Shown here one piece after another: positions 6,867 through 14,580 of a stretch of 36,824 nt of DNA (the stretch's first letter is position 1; every line of letters starts with the position of its first letter). Under the pieces are notes generated by a model that was not told where the DNA came from, ran no database searches, and worked only from the letters and a program-made list of their open reading frames with translations. The stretch comes from JASLDZ01 sp038226305 (GTDB taxonomy: Bacteria > Pseudomonadota > Alphaproteobacteria > Caulobacterales > Caulobacteraceae): the NCBI GenBank assembly GCA_038226305.1, contig JBBRQN010000022.1:1-36824 (forward strand). The letters are read 5' to 3'. The position numbers and the translations under genes are program-made.

Positions 6867-9200
6867 GTGCGAAGGCTGATCGCTGCGACCGTGTTGGGAG
6901 CCGCACTCCTGTTGGCCGCCGCGCTGACCGCCCACGCCCAGACCGCCGAGACCTTCAAGCGCTCCGGCCCGATGCCATACGGCGAATACCTGCGCCGCAC
7001 CGGGCAGGCGGCCCCCAAGGCGAAGGCGGTCAAGCGGGTGGCTCCGAAGCCCAAGCTCAAGCCCCCCGCGGGCGGGACGGCGGCGGCGCCGGTGCTCCCG
7101 CCTGCCGTCAAGCTGCCGCCCGCTCCCGTTGCGGTGGCACGGCCCGCACCACCACCGGTGCCTGCGCCGACGACGCCGAAGCCACAGTCGCTGCCGCAGA
7201 CCCAGCCGCAGACACAGCCGATCCCGGCACGGCTCCCTGTGGCCGCCCGGCCGAGCGCACCCCCGCTTCCCGCGGCGATCCACATGTCTGCAGCCGCTCC
7301 CCAGCCCGGTGCGCGGCTGTCACCGGAGTTGGTCATCCCGCCGGCGGAACTCGAGGCGTTCATCGACGGGGCCGTGCGCCAGGCGATGGCGCACGACCAT
7401 CTGGCGGGCGTCGCCGTCAGCGTCGTGCAGGATGGCCGACCGGTTCTGGAGAAGGGCTATGGCCTCGCCCGCCTGTCCCCCGCCGTCGCCGCCGATCCGG
7501 CCCGGACCCTGTTCCGCCTGGGCTCGGTTTCCAAGGTGCTGACCTGGATCGAGGTGCTGAAACAGGTGGAGCGCGGCCGCCTGAACCCCGACGCCCCCAT
7601 CGACGACGCCCTGCCCGAAAACCTGCGCCTCGGCCCGGGGGGCTTCAACGCACCGGTTCGCCTGCGCCACCTGATGACTCACACCGCGGGCTTCGAGAGC
7701 CGCGAACTGGGGCGGCTGTTCCACGACGATCCGCGCAGGCTCTCCGGCTCTGAGGCCGCCCTGCGCTCCGGGCAGGGGATGCGGATGCGCGAACCGGGGC
7801 GCATCGCCAGCTACTCCAGCTTCGGCGCGGCCCTGGCCGGGGCAGCGGCCGCGAACGTCGCGAACACGCCCTTCGACCAGCTGATGGAGAGCGACCTCCT
7901 GAAGCCCGCGGGCCTCGCCTCCACGAGTTTCCGCGAGCCTTATCCCGACGGCTCGAGCCTGCCCGAGCCCCTGTCGCCCGCCCTGGCGAGCCGCTTGGCG
8001 GACGGCTTTCGATGGACCGGTCACGGCCTGCAGCCCCGGACCTTCGCCTACGGGCAGGACTTCGCGCCCGCCCTCTCCGCCTCGGCCTCGGCGCACGACA
8101 TGGGTCGGCTGATGACCCTGTTGCTGGCGCCGGACCAGGGGGCTCCCGCAGGTATCGGACCGCGCGTGTCTGCCGCCCTGTTCACGCCGCTGCAGCGGGC
8201 CGCGCCCGGCCTGCCGGGGTGGACCTATGGCCTGCAGGAGGAGACGCTAGCGGGCGGGTTCGCAGGCTTCGGCCACGGGGGGGCGACGCCGGGGTTCGCG
8301 ACGCAGATGCTGATGGTGCCGCAGCTTCGGCTCGGCATCTTCGTGGCTGTGAACACAGAGAGCGGCGGGGCGCTGGCCGGGCGCCTGCCGCAGATGCTGG
8401 TCAGGCGTTTCTATGCGGCCGACCCGACCCCGGCCGCACCGCCGCAAGCCCTCGCCGATCCAGGGCGCTACGCGGGCCTCTACCTCACGACCCGGCGCGC
8501 CTACCACGGGCTGGAAGCGATGGTGGACCGGCTGACCCGTTCTGAACGGGTGAGCTTCGGCCCCGACGGACTGCTGACGCTCTCCACGGGAGACGGGCGC
8601 GCCCGCCAGTTCAACTCCATCGGCGACGACCGCTTCCGCGCGGTGGACGGCCAGGAGGTGATCGCCTTCAACGCCGACCGCGAGGGAGCCTCGGGCCGCC
8701 GCCTGCTGATCGACCCCGCCGCGGGCGAGGCGGCGGCGCGTACGGGCTGGATCTACTCGCCCGCGCTCCTGGCCGGGGCGGCAGGGCTGGCGACAGTGGC
8801 GGCGCTCCTGTGCCTGATCGGCATGAGCACCCGCGATTGGCGAGACTATCGCCAGACCCGACCGCAGGCGCTGGCGGGGGGTGTGCAGGCCATCGGCGGG
8901 CTGGCGTGGCTCCTGGCGGTGAGCGGGTTCCTCATCTTCATGCGCGGCGCCCGAGACCCGGCACAGCTGATGTACGCCTGGCCGAACCCGTGGCTGGTGG
9001 GGGCCTCCTGGGCGGCGGTCGCGGCCACCGCCCTGACGGCGCTGCAGCTCTGGCAACTGCGCGACGTGTGGGCCGATGCCCACCGGCTCAAGGAGTGGAC
9101 CGCGCGCCGCAAGCTGGCCCACACCACAACGACGCTGGTGTTCGCAGGCTTCGCGATCCTTCTCCTGGCCTGGGGCGCCCTGGCACCCTGGTCCAGCTAG
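6867..9200 (+). CDS. Secreted beta-lactamase-fold serine hydrolase with C-terminal membrane domain
   Basis: A 777-residue envelope protein. A signal peptide (residues 1-25, ending AHAQ) is followed by a Pro/Lys-rich linker to about 150. The class C beta-lactamase / CubicO-type domain covers about 160-510: Ser220-x2-Lys223 (SVSK, the nucleophile motif), Tyr316-Ser-Ser (in place of YxN) and His470-Gly-Gly (in place of KTG). A beta-rich region follows to about 625. Four predicted membrane helices end the protein (segments beginning WIYSPALLAGAAG, GGVQAIGGLAWLL, PWLVGASWAAVAA and TTTLVFAGFAILL). This puts the hydrolase in the periplasm, tethered to the inner membrane. Esterase, peptidase and D-aminopeptidase roles are all possible; HGG rather than KTG favours an esterase or peptidase over a true beta-lactamase. 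GTG start, 1 base after the thioesterase stop. Confidence 0.88.
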   Translation: MRRLIAATVLGAALLLAAALTAHAQTAETFKRSGPMPYGEYLRRTGQAAPKAKAVKRVAPKPKLKPPAGGTAAAPVLPPAVKLPPAPVAVARPAPPPVPAPTTPKPQSLPQTQPQTQPIPARLPVAARPSAPPLPAAIHMSAAAPQPGARLSPELVIPPAELEAFIDGAVRQAMAHDHLAGVAVSVVQDGRPVLEKGYGLARLSPAVAADPARTLFRLGSVSKVLTWIEVLKQVERGRLNPDAPIDDALPENLRLGPGGFNAPVRLRHLMTHTAGFESRELGRLFHDDPRRLSGSEAALRSGQGMRMREPGRIASYSSFGAALAGAAAANVANTPFDQLMESDLLKPAGLASTSFREPYPDGSSLPEPLSPALASRLADGFRWTGHGLQPRTFAYGQDFAPALSASASAHDMGRLMTLLLAPDQGAPAGIGPRVSAALFTPLQRAAPGLPGWTYGLQEETLAGGFAGFGHGGATPGFATQMLMVPQLRLGIFVAVNTESGGALAGRLPQMLVRRFYAADPTPAAPPQALADPGRYAGLYLTTRRAYHGLEAMVDRLTRSERVSFGPDGLLTLSTGDGRARQFNSIGDDRFRAVDGQEVIAFNADREGASGRRLLIDPAAGEAAARTGWIYSPALLAGAAGLATVAALLCLIGMSTRDWRDYRQTRPQALAGGVQAIGGLAWLLAVSGFLIFMRGARDPAQLMYAWPNPWLVGASWAAVAATALTALQLWQLRDVWADAHRLKEWTARRKLAHTTTTLVFAGFAILLLAWGALAPWSS

Positions 9201-9206
9201 GCTCCC

Positions 9207-9572
9207 TCAGCCCGCGGGACGATGCTGCGAGACGATGATGGTGATCCTCTCGCGCTCGCCCGCCCGACGCTCCACCAGCAACCGGGCCACCTGCGCATCG
9301 TCGTGGAAGGCGTAGCCCTTGATCGAATCGAGCAGCGCCTTGGCGAGGTTGTCGAGGTCCAGCCACGGGGCGTCGCCCACGTATTCCATCAGGATCTCGA
9401 CCGCGTGGTCGCCCCACGTGGGCCGCCGGCCGCGCCACTCCTTGCGGAAGAACTCATAGGCCAGGGGCTTGTAGTATTTGGCCTGGGTGGTCAGCCCGTC
9501 GATGGAGATTTCGAGGGAGCCGTCGGGCTTCTCCCGCGCCCGGATGCGCCCCGTTCCGATCCACTCATCCAT
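9207..9572 (-). CDS. RusA-family Holliday junction resolvase-like protein
   Basis: A 121-residue protein with the RusA endonuclease core: LDLDNLAKALLDSI (Asp72 and Asp74) and HDDAQVARLLVER (Asp91, Asp92). The E. coli enzyme uses acidic residues at equivalent positions to bind metal and cut four-way DNA junctions, and the size matches (about 120 residues). RusA is usually phage-borne, yet there is no prophage gene around it; it lies 6 bases from the convergent hydrolase gene. The C-terminal half VERRAGERERITIIV fits the strand that closes the fold. Activity is inferred from the motif only. A role in rescue of stalled forks or recombination is likely. Confidence 0.8.
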   Translation of the reverse strand: MDEWIGTGRIRAREKPDGSLEISIDGLTTQAKYYKPLAYEFFRKEWRGRRPTWGDHAVEILMEYVGDAPWLDLDNLAKALLDSIKGYAFHDDAQVARLLVERRAGERERITIIVSQHRPAG

Positions 9573-9625
9573 CTCTTCCCCTTACCGATCCCGCGACCTA
9601 CATTGCGAGTCCCTGTCCAACAGTT

Positions 9626-9642
9626 GAAAGGAGGTGATCCAG
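9626..9642 (+). promoter_or_regulatory. 17-base perfect complement of the 16S rRNA 3' end (extended Shine-Dalgarno)
   Basis: GAAAGGAGGTGATCCAG is the exact reverse complement of the conserved 16S 3' tail CTGGATCACCTCCTTTC. It contains GGAGG seven bases before a GTG and so acts as an extreme ribosome binding site; its last G is the first base of that GTG. Ordinary sites in this window match 4-6 bases. Confidence 0.8.
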
Positions 9643-9704
9643 TGTCTCATGCCTTGATCGCGAATAACGTTTCTGGATCAATGCGTTGGAGGCTCGCGGC
9701 TTAA
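9642..9704 (+). CDS. 20-codon small ORF behind an extended Shine-Dalgarno
   Basis: GTG at 9642 opens a frame of 20 codons closed by TAA at 9702-9704; the peptide begins MSHALIANN and ends MRWRLAA. Nothing is recognised in it. Support for translation is the ribosome binding site, which pairs with the entire 16S tail at proper spacing, and a strong intrinsic terminator 50 bases downstream that defines a short independent transcript. The C-terminal RLAA resembles the end of this organism's own tmRNA tag (VRLAA), so the peptide could be a ClpXP substrate; that is speculation. It may be a leader peptide, a true small protein, or a by-product of an RNA whose function is to bind 16S rRNA. A weak -10-like TACATT lies at 9599-9604. 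The same frame is open further upstream but only as antisense of the RusA gene. Confidence 0.45.
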   Translation: MSHALIANNVSGSMRWRLAA

Positions 9705-9756
9705 CAGCTCGCGGTCACCTTCGAAGCACCCGGCGTTTTCGCCCGATGCTAGGCGA

Positions 9757-9788
9757 GGCCCGTCCCCTGCAAAGGGGGCGGGCCTTTT
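9757..9788 (+). terminator. Strong intrinsic terminator after the small ORF
   Basis: An 11-bp stem (9757-9767 with 9774-9784, one G-T pair) and a TGCAAA loop are followed by TTTT at 9785-9788. It separates the small ORF from the TMEM175-like gene starting at 9820. Confidence 0.85.
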
Positions 9789-9819
9789 CATTGGTGCCTG
9801 GTGACGCGACAGTCCGATC

Positions 9820-10398
9820 ATGAAATCCGAACGGCTGGTCGCCCTGACCGACGGCGTGATCGCCGTCATTATCACCATCATGGTGCTGGAGATGAAGCCT
9901 CCGCACGAGGCGACCTTCGAGGCGCTGCGCGACACCGCCCCGGTGTTCCTCAGCTACATCCTGAGCTTCGTGTACATCGGCATCTACTGGAACAACCACC
10001 ACCACTTCTTCCAGCTGGCCCCGCGGGTGAGCGGCGGGGTGATGTGGGCCAACCTGAACCTTCTGTTCTGGCTGTCGCTGGTGCCCTTCACCACCGCCTG
10101 GATGGGCGAACATGAGCTGACGCCGGTGCCGACGGCCCTCTACGGTGCCTCGCTCCTGGCCGCGGCCGTGGCGTGGTTCGTGATGCAGCTGACCATCATG
10201 CGGCTGCAGGGCCCGGACTCGCCCCTGCGGCGCGCCCTGGGGCGGGACTGGAAGGGCGTGCTGTCGCCAGTGATCTATCTCGCAGGCATAGGGCTGGCCT
10301 TCGTCGCGCCTCTGGTGTCGGACGCGCTGTATCTCGCCGTGGCGCTGATGTGGCTCGTGCCCGACCGCCGCATGGAGGCCGCGGTGACGCAGGCCTGA
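9820..10398 (+). CDS. TMEM175 / DUF1211 family membrane protein
   Basis: A 192-residue membrane protein with about six hydrophobic segments, the size of bacterial TMEM175-like proteins, several of which are tetrameric potassium-selective channels. The family's first-helix signature (R-x3-FSDGV-x-A-I) appears as RLVALTDGVIAVIITIMVLE, with Thr in place of the usual Phe-Ser. The next conserved region is SYILSFVYIGIYWNNHHHFF, with the WNNHH element typical of DUF1211. LNLLFWLSLVPFTTAWMG forms the third helix. Channel function is inferred from the family. The ATG at 9820 has no strong ribosome binding site; the terminator just upstream means it is transcribed separately from the small ORF. Confidence 0.85.
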   Translation: MKSERLVALTDGVIAVIITIMVLEMKPPHEATFEALRDTAPVFLSYILSFVYIGIYWNNHHHFFQLAPRVSGGVMWANLNLLFWLSLVPFTTAWMGEHELTPVPTALYGASLLAAAVAWFVMQLTIMRLQGPDSPLRRALGRDWKGVLSPVIYLAGIGLAFVAPLVSDALYLAVALMWLVPDRRMEAAVTQA

Positions 10399-10484
10399 GC
10401 CACACGGTTTGCCAAGCCGCCCCCGCCGTTCTACGCCATGAGCCATCGCGCCCGAGGGGGCGGACGTAGACGGAGCGGGCCCGG

Positions 10485-12461
10485 TTGTTCTCCAAGATCC
10501 TGATCGCCAACCGGGGCGAGATCGCCGTCCGCATCATCAAGACCTGCCGCCGGATGGGGATCGCCACCGTGGTGGTCTACTCCGAGGCCGACGCGGATTC
10601 GCTGGCCGTGGAGATGGCCGACGAGAGCGTGTTCATCGGCCCGCCCCCCGCCAACCAGAGCTACCTGCTGGCCGACAAGATCGTGGAGGCGTGCCGCACC
10701 ACGGGCGCGCAGGCCGTTCACCCCGGCTTCGGCTTCCTGTCTGAGCGGGCGGACTTCGCCCAGCGTCTGCAGGACGAGGGCATCGCCTTCATCGGCCCCA
10801 ACGTCCACGCCATCGAGGCGATGGGCGACAAGATCCAGTCCAAGCTGTTCGCCGCCAAGGCGGGCGTCTCCACCGTGCCCGGCCACGTGGGGGAGATCAG
10901 CGACACCGCCCACGCCGTGCAGATCGCCGAGGAGATCGGCTATCCGGTGATGATCAAGGCCTCGGCCGGGGGCGGCGGCAAGGGCATCCGGGTGGCCTGG
11001 TCGCGGCCCGAGGTGGAGGAGGGCTTCCCCTCGGTGAAGGCTGAGGCCAAGGGCGCTTTCGGCGACGACCGCATCTTCATCGAGAAGTTCATCCAGAGCC
11101 CGCGACACATCGAGATCCAGGTCTTGGGCGACAAGCACGGCCACGTCGTCCACCTGTTCGAGCGCGAATGCTCGATCCAGCGCCGCAACCAGAAGGTCAT
11201 CGAGGAGGCGCCCTCGCCGCTCCTCGACCCCGAGACCCGCGCGGCCATGGGCGCGCAGGCCGTCGCGCTCGCCAAGGCCGTGAACTACGACTCCGCCGGC
11301 ACGGTCGAGTTCGTGGCGGGGCAGGATAAGTCGTTCTTCTTCCTCGAGATGAACACCCGGCTGCAGGTGGAGCACCCGGTGACGGAGCTGATCACCGGGG
11401 TGGACCTCGTGGAGCAGATGATCCGCTCGGCCTACGGCGAGCCGTTGCCCTTCGCGCAGGACGACCTGCGGATCGACGGCTGGGCCATCGAAAGCCGCCT
11501 CTACGCCGAAGATCCCTATCGCGGCTTCCTGCCCTCCATCGGGCGTCTGGTTCGCTATCGCTCGCCGGTCGAGGGCGACCACGGGGCCACCAAGGTGCGC
11601 AACGACTCAGGCGTGCGCGAGGGCGACGAGATCTCGATGTTCTACGACCCGATGATCTCGAAACTCTGCACCTGGGGCCCCACGCGCCTGCAGGCGATCG
11701 ACGCCATGGGCACGGCGCTGGAGAGCCTGGAGATCGAGGGCCTGGGCCACAACGCCCCGTTCCTGTCGGCGGTGATGGATCAGGAGCGGTTCCGCTCCGG
11801 CGTCATCTCCACCAACTACATCAAGGACGAGTTCCCCGACGGCTTCGCGGGAACAGCCCCCACCGAGCGCCAGCGCGACATCATGACGGCGGTGGCGGTC
11901 TATGCGCAGCGGCTGCAGTTCGCCCGCTCCGGCGCTGTCGCCGCGCGGCCTGACTGGGTGGTCGACATCGCGGGCGACAAGCGCGTGGTCGAGGCGACGG
12001 ACGGCGGCGATGGCATTCTGGTTCTGACCACCGACTGGCGAAAGTCCAAGCTGACGGGGGTGTCGTGGCGGCCAGGCCTGGCGCTTTTCAAGGGCGTGCT
12101 CGACGACAAGCCGTTCAGCGTCACGCTCAAGCCCGCGGCCGAGGGCTTCGACATCCGGCACCGCGCGGCCCGCCAGCGGGTGCTGGTGCTCACGCCCCTC
12201 TCGGCCGACCTGCATGCCAAGCTGCCGAAGAAGAAGGCCGCCGACACCTCCAAGGTCATCGTCTCGCCCATGCCGGGGCTGGTGATCTCGCTGGATGTCG
12301 TGGTCGGCCAGGAGGTGAAGACCGGGCAGACCGTGGCCGTGATCGAGGCCATGAAGATGCAGAACATCCTCAAGGCCGAACGCGACGGCGTGGTGAAGGC
12401 CACCGGCCCGAAGGCGGGCGACAGCGTCATGGCCGACGAGATGCTGGTCGAGTTCCAGTGA
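10485..12461 (+). CDS. pccA: Propionyl-/acetyl-CoA carboxylase, biotin-carrying alpha subunit
   Basis: A 658-residue biotin-dependent carboxylase alpha chain. Biotin carboxylase fills about 1-447: start FSKILIANRGEIAVRI, ATP-grasp glycine loop GGGGKGIR near residue 165, EMNTRLQVEHPVTE near 290. A linking BT domain follows, and the C-terminal biotinyl domain carries biotin on Lys624 of EAMKMQN, 35 residues from the end as usual. With ATP and bicarbonate it carboxylates biotin for a beta subunit that is not in this window. The mutase genes nearby favour propionyl-CoA as the acceptor and the name pccA; 3-methylcrotonyl- or acetyl-CoA carboxylase is less likely. The start is a TTG with GGAG 9 bases upstream; no ATG or GTG fits. 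Expected pathway: valine, isoleucine, odd-chain fatty acids to succinyl-CoA. Confidence 0.93.
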   Translation: MFSKILIANRGEIAVRIIKTCRRMGIATVVVYSEADADSLAVEMADESVFIGPPPANQSYLLADKIVEACRTTGAQAVHPGFGFLSERADFAQRLQDEGIAFIGPNVHAIEAMGDKIQSKLFAAKAGVSTVPGHVGEISDTAHAVQIAEEIGYPVMIKASAGGGGKGIRVAWSRPEVEEGFPSVKAEAKGAFGDDRIFIEKFIQSPRHIEIQVLGDKHGHVVHLFERECSIQRRNQKVIEEAPSPLLDPETRAAMGAQAVALAKAVNYDSAGTVEFVAGQDKSFFFLEMNTRLQVEHPVTELITGVDLVEQMIRSAYGEPLPFAQDDLRIDGWAIESRLYAEDPYRGFLPSIGRLVRYRSPVEGDHGATKVRNDSGVREGDEISMFYDPMISKLCTWGPTRLQAIDAMGTALESLEIEGLGHNAPFLSAVMDQERFRSGVISTNYIKDEFPDGFAGTAPTERQRDIMTAVAVYAQRLQFARSGAVAARPDWVVDIAGDKRVVEATDGGDGILVLTTDWRKSKLTGVSWRPGLALFKGVLDDKPFSVTLKPAAEGFDIRHRAARQRVLVLTPLSADLHAKLPKKKAADTSKVIVSPMPGLVISLDVVVGQEVKTGQTVAVIEAMKMQNILKAERDGVVKATGPKAGDSVMADEMLVEFQ

Positions 12462-12471
12462 CGGCCGCCTG

Positions 12472-12894
12472 ATGAGCGCGGCCGGGGCGACACCCCCCTT
12501 CCAGATCGCCGACTTCCTGTTCAACGCCTCCGGGCGGAGCGGGCGATGGGCCTATGTGGTGGGGCAGCTGGCCCCGGCGGTGCTGCTGCAGCCCCTGGCG
12601 ATGATGCCGCACGGGCCGCTGTGGACCGCCTGGGCTTGGATCGGGGGCTTCGCCTCGTACGTGGTGATGGGCACTCTGACCGCGCGTCGACTGCATGACC
12701 TGGGGCGAGCCGGCTGGTGGTTCGCCTGGATCACCGCCCTGTTCGCCGTGGCGCTGCTGCCCAAGCCCCCCGCGCTGACCACGCTGTCGCTGGCGACCGC
12801 CGTGGTGGCGTTCCTGGCGATGGCGGTGCTGGCGGCGATACCGGGAGAGGCCGCGTTCAACCGCTTCGGGCCCCCGCCACCCTCACTGCGCTGA
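12472..12894 (+). CDS. DUF805 family membrane protein
   Basis: A 140-residue inner-membrane protein with the DUF805 pattern: F-x-R-x3-W near the start (NASGRSGRWAYVVGQ), several membrane helices, and the signature RRLHDLGRAGWWFAW between helices two and three (about residues 66-80). Family members are small polytopic proteins (YhaH and relatives) without an established role. It begins 10 bases after the pccA stop and is likely read from the same transcript. The ATG at 12472 gives the usual N-terminal length. No function is proposed. Confidence 0.85.
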   Translation: MSAAGATPPFQIADFLFNASGRSGRWAYVVGQLAPAVLLQPLAMMPHGPLWTAWAWIGGFASYVVMGTLTARRLHDLGRAGWWFAWITALFAVALLPKPPALTTLSLATAVVAFLAMAVLAAIPGEAAFNRFGPPPPSLR

Positions 12895-12914
12895 GGGCGC
12901 TCCTGCCAAGCTTT

Positions 12915-12944
12915 TTGACAAACCGCCTGCGCGAGGCGTTAACT
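12915..12944 (+). promoter_or_regulatory. Sigma-70-type promoter of the lipoprotein gene
   Basis: A perfect -35 TTGACA (12915-12920) and a -10-like TTAACT (12939-12944) are separated by 18 bases, in a locally AT-richer patch. Transcription would begin near 12951, giving a 5' leader of about 27 bases. Confidence 0.65.
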
Positions 12945-12977
12945 TTGTTCACGAGCGGGCGCTCGGGAGGCTGGACG

Positions 12978-13364
12978 ATGCGGGCGTTTGTGATCCTGGG
13001 CTTGGCGGCCGGTGCCGCGCTGACGCTCTCGGCCTGCGTCTACAACGACTACGGTGGCGGCCGGGGCGACGGCTACGCCCATGCCGGCGTCGGCCGGGGC
13101 GGCGGCGACCACTACGGCCCGCGCTCGTTCGAGGCCTATTACGACGGCTACTACGGCGACTACACCGGCGGCCGCTGGGGCGACGACGGCACCTACTACT
13201 ACCGACGCGGCGGGCGCGACGGCGCCTATGCCCGGGACGAAGGCGGCCACTTCCGCCGCGACGCCGGGCTGGGCTTCCACGGCGTCGGCTCGCTGGATGT
13301 GGGCCTGGGCGGCATCAACGCCGGAGCCAGCGTCGGCGTGGGCATCGGTGCCCCCGCCCGCTGA
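12978..13364 (+). CDS. Gly/Tyr-rich lipoprotein, function unknown
   Basis: A 128-residue protein with a lipoprotein signal: MRAFVILGLAAGAALTLSAC, lipobox L-S-A-C with the lipidated Cys at position 20. The rest is dominated by Gly, Tyr, Asp and Arg (for example YYDGYYGDYTGGRWGDDG and TYYYRRGGRDG) and ends with a Gly/Val-rich stretch LGGINAGASVGVGIGAPAR. The low-complexity composition suggests a disordered, surface-exposed or cell-wall-associated protein. ATG 12978 has GGGAGG 7 bases upstream, and a strong promoter precedes it, so it is probably well expressed. No family is recognised. The open frame upstream of 12978 overlaps the DUF805 gene and is not used. Confidence 0.8.
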   Translation: MRAFVILGLAAGAALTLSACVYNDYGGGRGDGYAHAGVGRGGGDHYGPRSFEAYYDGYYGDYTGGRWGDDGTYYYRRGGRDGAYARDEGGHFRRDAGLGFHGVGSLDVGLGGINAGASVGVGIGAPAR

Positions 13365-13387
13365 TCCCCTGGCCGACGACAGCTGCG

Positions 13388-13732
13388 CTACTTCGCGGCC
13401 TTCATGAGGGCGATCACGGCGGCGCGCTTGGTCGGGTCTTTCTGGCCGATGGGCATCTTGGTGCCGGGAACCGCCTTCAGCGGATCTGCGAGGTAGGCGT
13501 CGAGCTCGGCCGCCGTCCACACGCCGCCCTTGGCCTTGAGCGCCGGCGAATAGGCATAGCCCGCCACCGCCGCCTTCTTGCGCCCGAACACGCCCGCGAG
13601 GCTCGGCCCGACGCCCTGCTGACCCGCATCCAGGCTGTGGCAGCCCGAGCAGGACGCGAAGTTGGGATCGGTGGCCGCCAGCGCCGGAGCGGCCAGGGCG
13701 GTCATCACGGCGGCGAGGACGAGAACCCGCAT
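13388..13732 (-). CDS. Secreted class I cytochrome c
   Basis: A 114-residue monohaem cytochrome c. The signal peptide MRVLVLAAVMTALAAPALA directs it to the periplasm. Haem attaches to Cys28 and Cys31 of CSGCH, with His32 as the proximal ligand; Met93 in GTKMPIG is the distal ligand. The pattern C-x2-CH ... GPSLAGVFGRKKA ... YSPALK ... W-x6-L-x3-L-x-DP-x4-PGTKM is that of the soluble mitochondrial-like cytochrome c2/c552 group, electron carriers between the bc1 complex and terminal oxidases. It lies 95 bases downstream of lipB on the same strand, probably with its own promoter. Its respiratory partner is not in the window. Confidence 0.92.
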   Translation of the reverse strand: MRVLVLAAVMTALAAPALAATDPNFASCSGCHSLDAGQQGVGPSLAGVFGRKKAAVAGYAYSPALKAKGGVWTAAELDAYLADPLKAVPGTKMPIGQKDPTKRAAVIALMKAAK

Positions 13733-13827
13733 GGTCGATCCTTCAGGGCAGCTTCAATCTTGAAACATCCGGCTTAGGGCGTCGCCGGCGCTTTGGCTAT
13801 GCGGCGAGCTTCGGGTAGCGGGCCGCG

Positions 13828-14556
13828 TCAGCCCGGCGGGGCGGCATCTTGAAGAGGGCCGAACACGGTCTCGAAGCTGGCCTTGAGCGCGGCATCCGCC
13901 TCGTCCATCGATACGGGCAGGCCGAGATCGACGAGGCTGGTCACCCCGTGGGCGGTGATGCCGCAGGGCACGATGCCCGCGAAATGCTCCAGGTCGGGCT
14001 CCACGTTCAGGCTGATCCCGTGGAAGCTGACCCACTTCCTGATCTTCACGCCTACCGCCGCGATCTTGTCTTCCCGGGGCGGCAGGCCCGGCCGGGGGCG
14101 TGCCACCCACACCCCGACCCGCCCGTCGCGCAGCTCGCCCTTCACGTTGAAACGGTCCAGGGCGCCGATCGCCGCCGCCTCCAGCCCCTGCACGAAGGCG
14201 CGTACGTCCTTCTTCCGGGCCCCGAGGTCGAGCATCACATAGGCCACCCGCTGTCCGGGGCCGTGGTAAGTGTGCTGCCCGCCGCGGCCCGAGGCGAACA
14301 CCGGGAACCGGTCCGGTTCGAGCAGGTCGTGCGCCTTGGCGGTGACGCCTGCGGTGTAGATCGGCGGATGCTCCAGAAGCCAGATCACCTCGCCCGCCTC
14401 GCCCGCGGCGATCGCCGCCGCCCTCGCCTCCATAGCCACAACGGCATGCGGATAGTCGACGAGGCCAGGCGACACCGCCCAGCCCGCGGCCGCCCCGTCT
14501 GTTCGGCCGAAGATCGGAGCCTTCTCGGCGGTGGCTCTTAACGCGGGCGCAAGCAT
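13828..14556 (-). CDS. lipB: Octanoyltransferase LipB
   Basis: LipB moves octanoyl groups from octanoyl-ACP to lipoyl domains, the first step of lipoate synthesis, in the cytosol. The 242-residue product shows the family motifs: WLLEHPPIYTAG (59-70), the conserved RGGQHTYHGPGQ (91-102), and the catalytic pair Lys171 (in AAVGVKIRKW) and Cys198 (in IVPCGI), followed by HGVTSL. It is slightly longer than E. coli LipB because of about 25 extra N-terminal residues; a later start cannot be ruled out. It diverges from the fliN-like gene, with 65 bases between the starts, which contain a GC-rich inverted repeat. The partner LipA is not in this window. Confidence 0.95.
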   Translation of the reverse strand: MLAPALRATAEKAPIFGRTDGAAAGWAVSPGLVDYPHAVVAMEARAAAIAAGEAGEVIWLLEHPPIYTAGVTAKAHDLLEPDRFPVFASGRGGQHTYHGPGQRVAYVMLDLGARKKDVRAFVQGLEAAAIGALDRFNVKGELRDGRVGVWVARPRPGLPPREDKIAAVGVKIRKWVSFHGISLNVEPDLEHFAGIVPCGITAHGVTSLVDLGLPVSMDEADAALKASFETVFGPLQDAAPPG

Positions 14557-14580
14557 GGCCGGACGAATGTGGCGCGCCGC

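Noticed and set aside
9222..9641. Plus-strand frame continuing upstream of the 20-codon ORF
   Set aside because: It is antisense to the RusA-like gene, whose motifs are clear, and the ribosome binding site is at 9627-9640.
9626..9642. Remnant of a 16S rRNA gene on the minus strand
   Set aside because: The match stops after 17 bases on both sides, exactly where mature 16S ends and before other conserved 16S sequence, so a gene fragment is unlikely.
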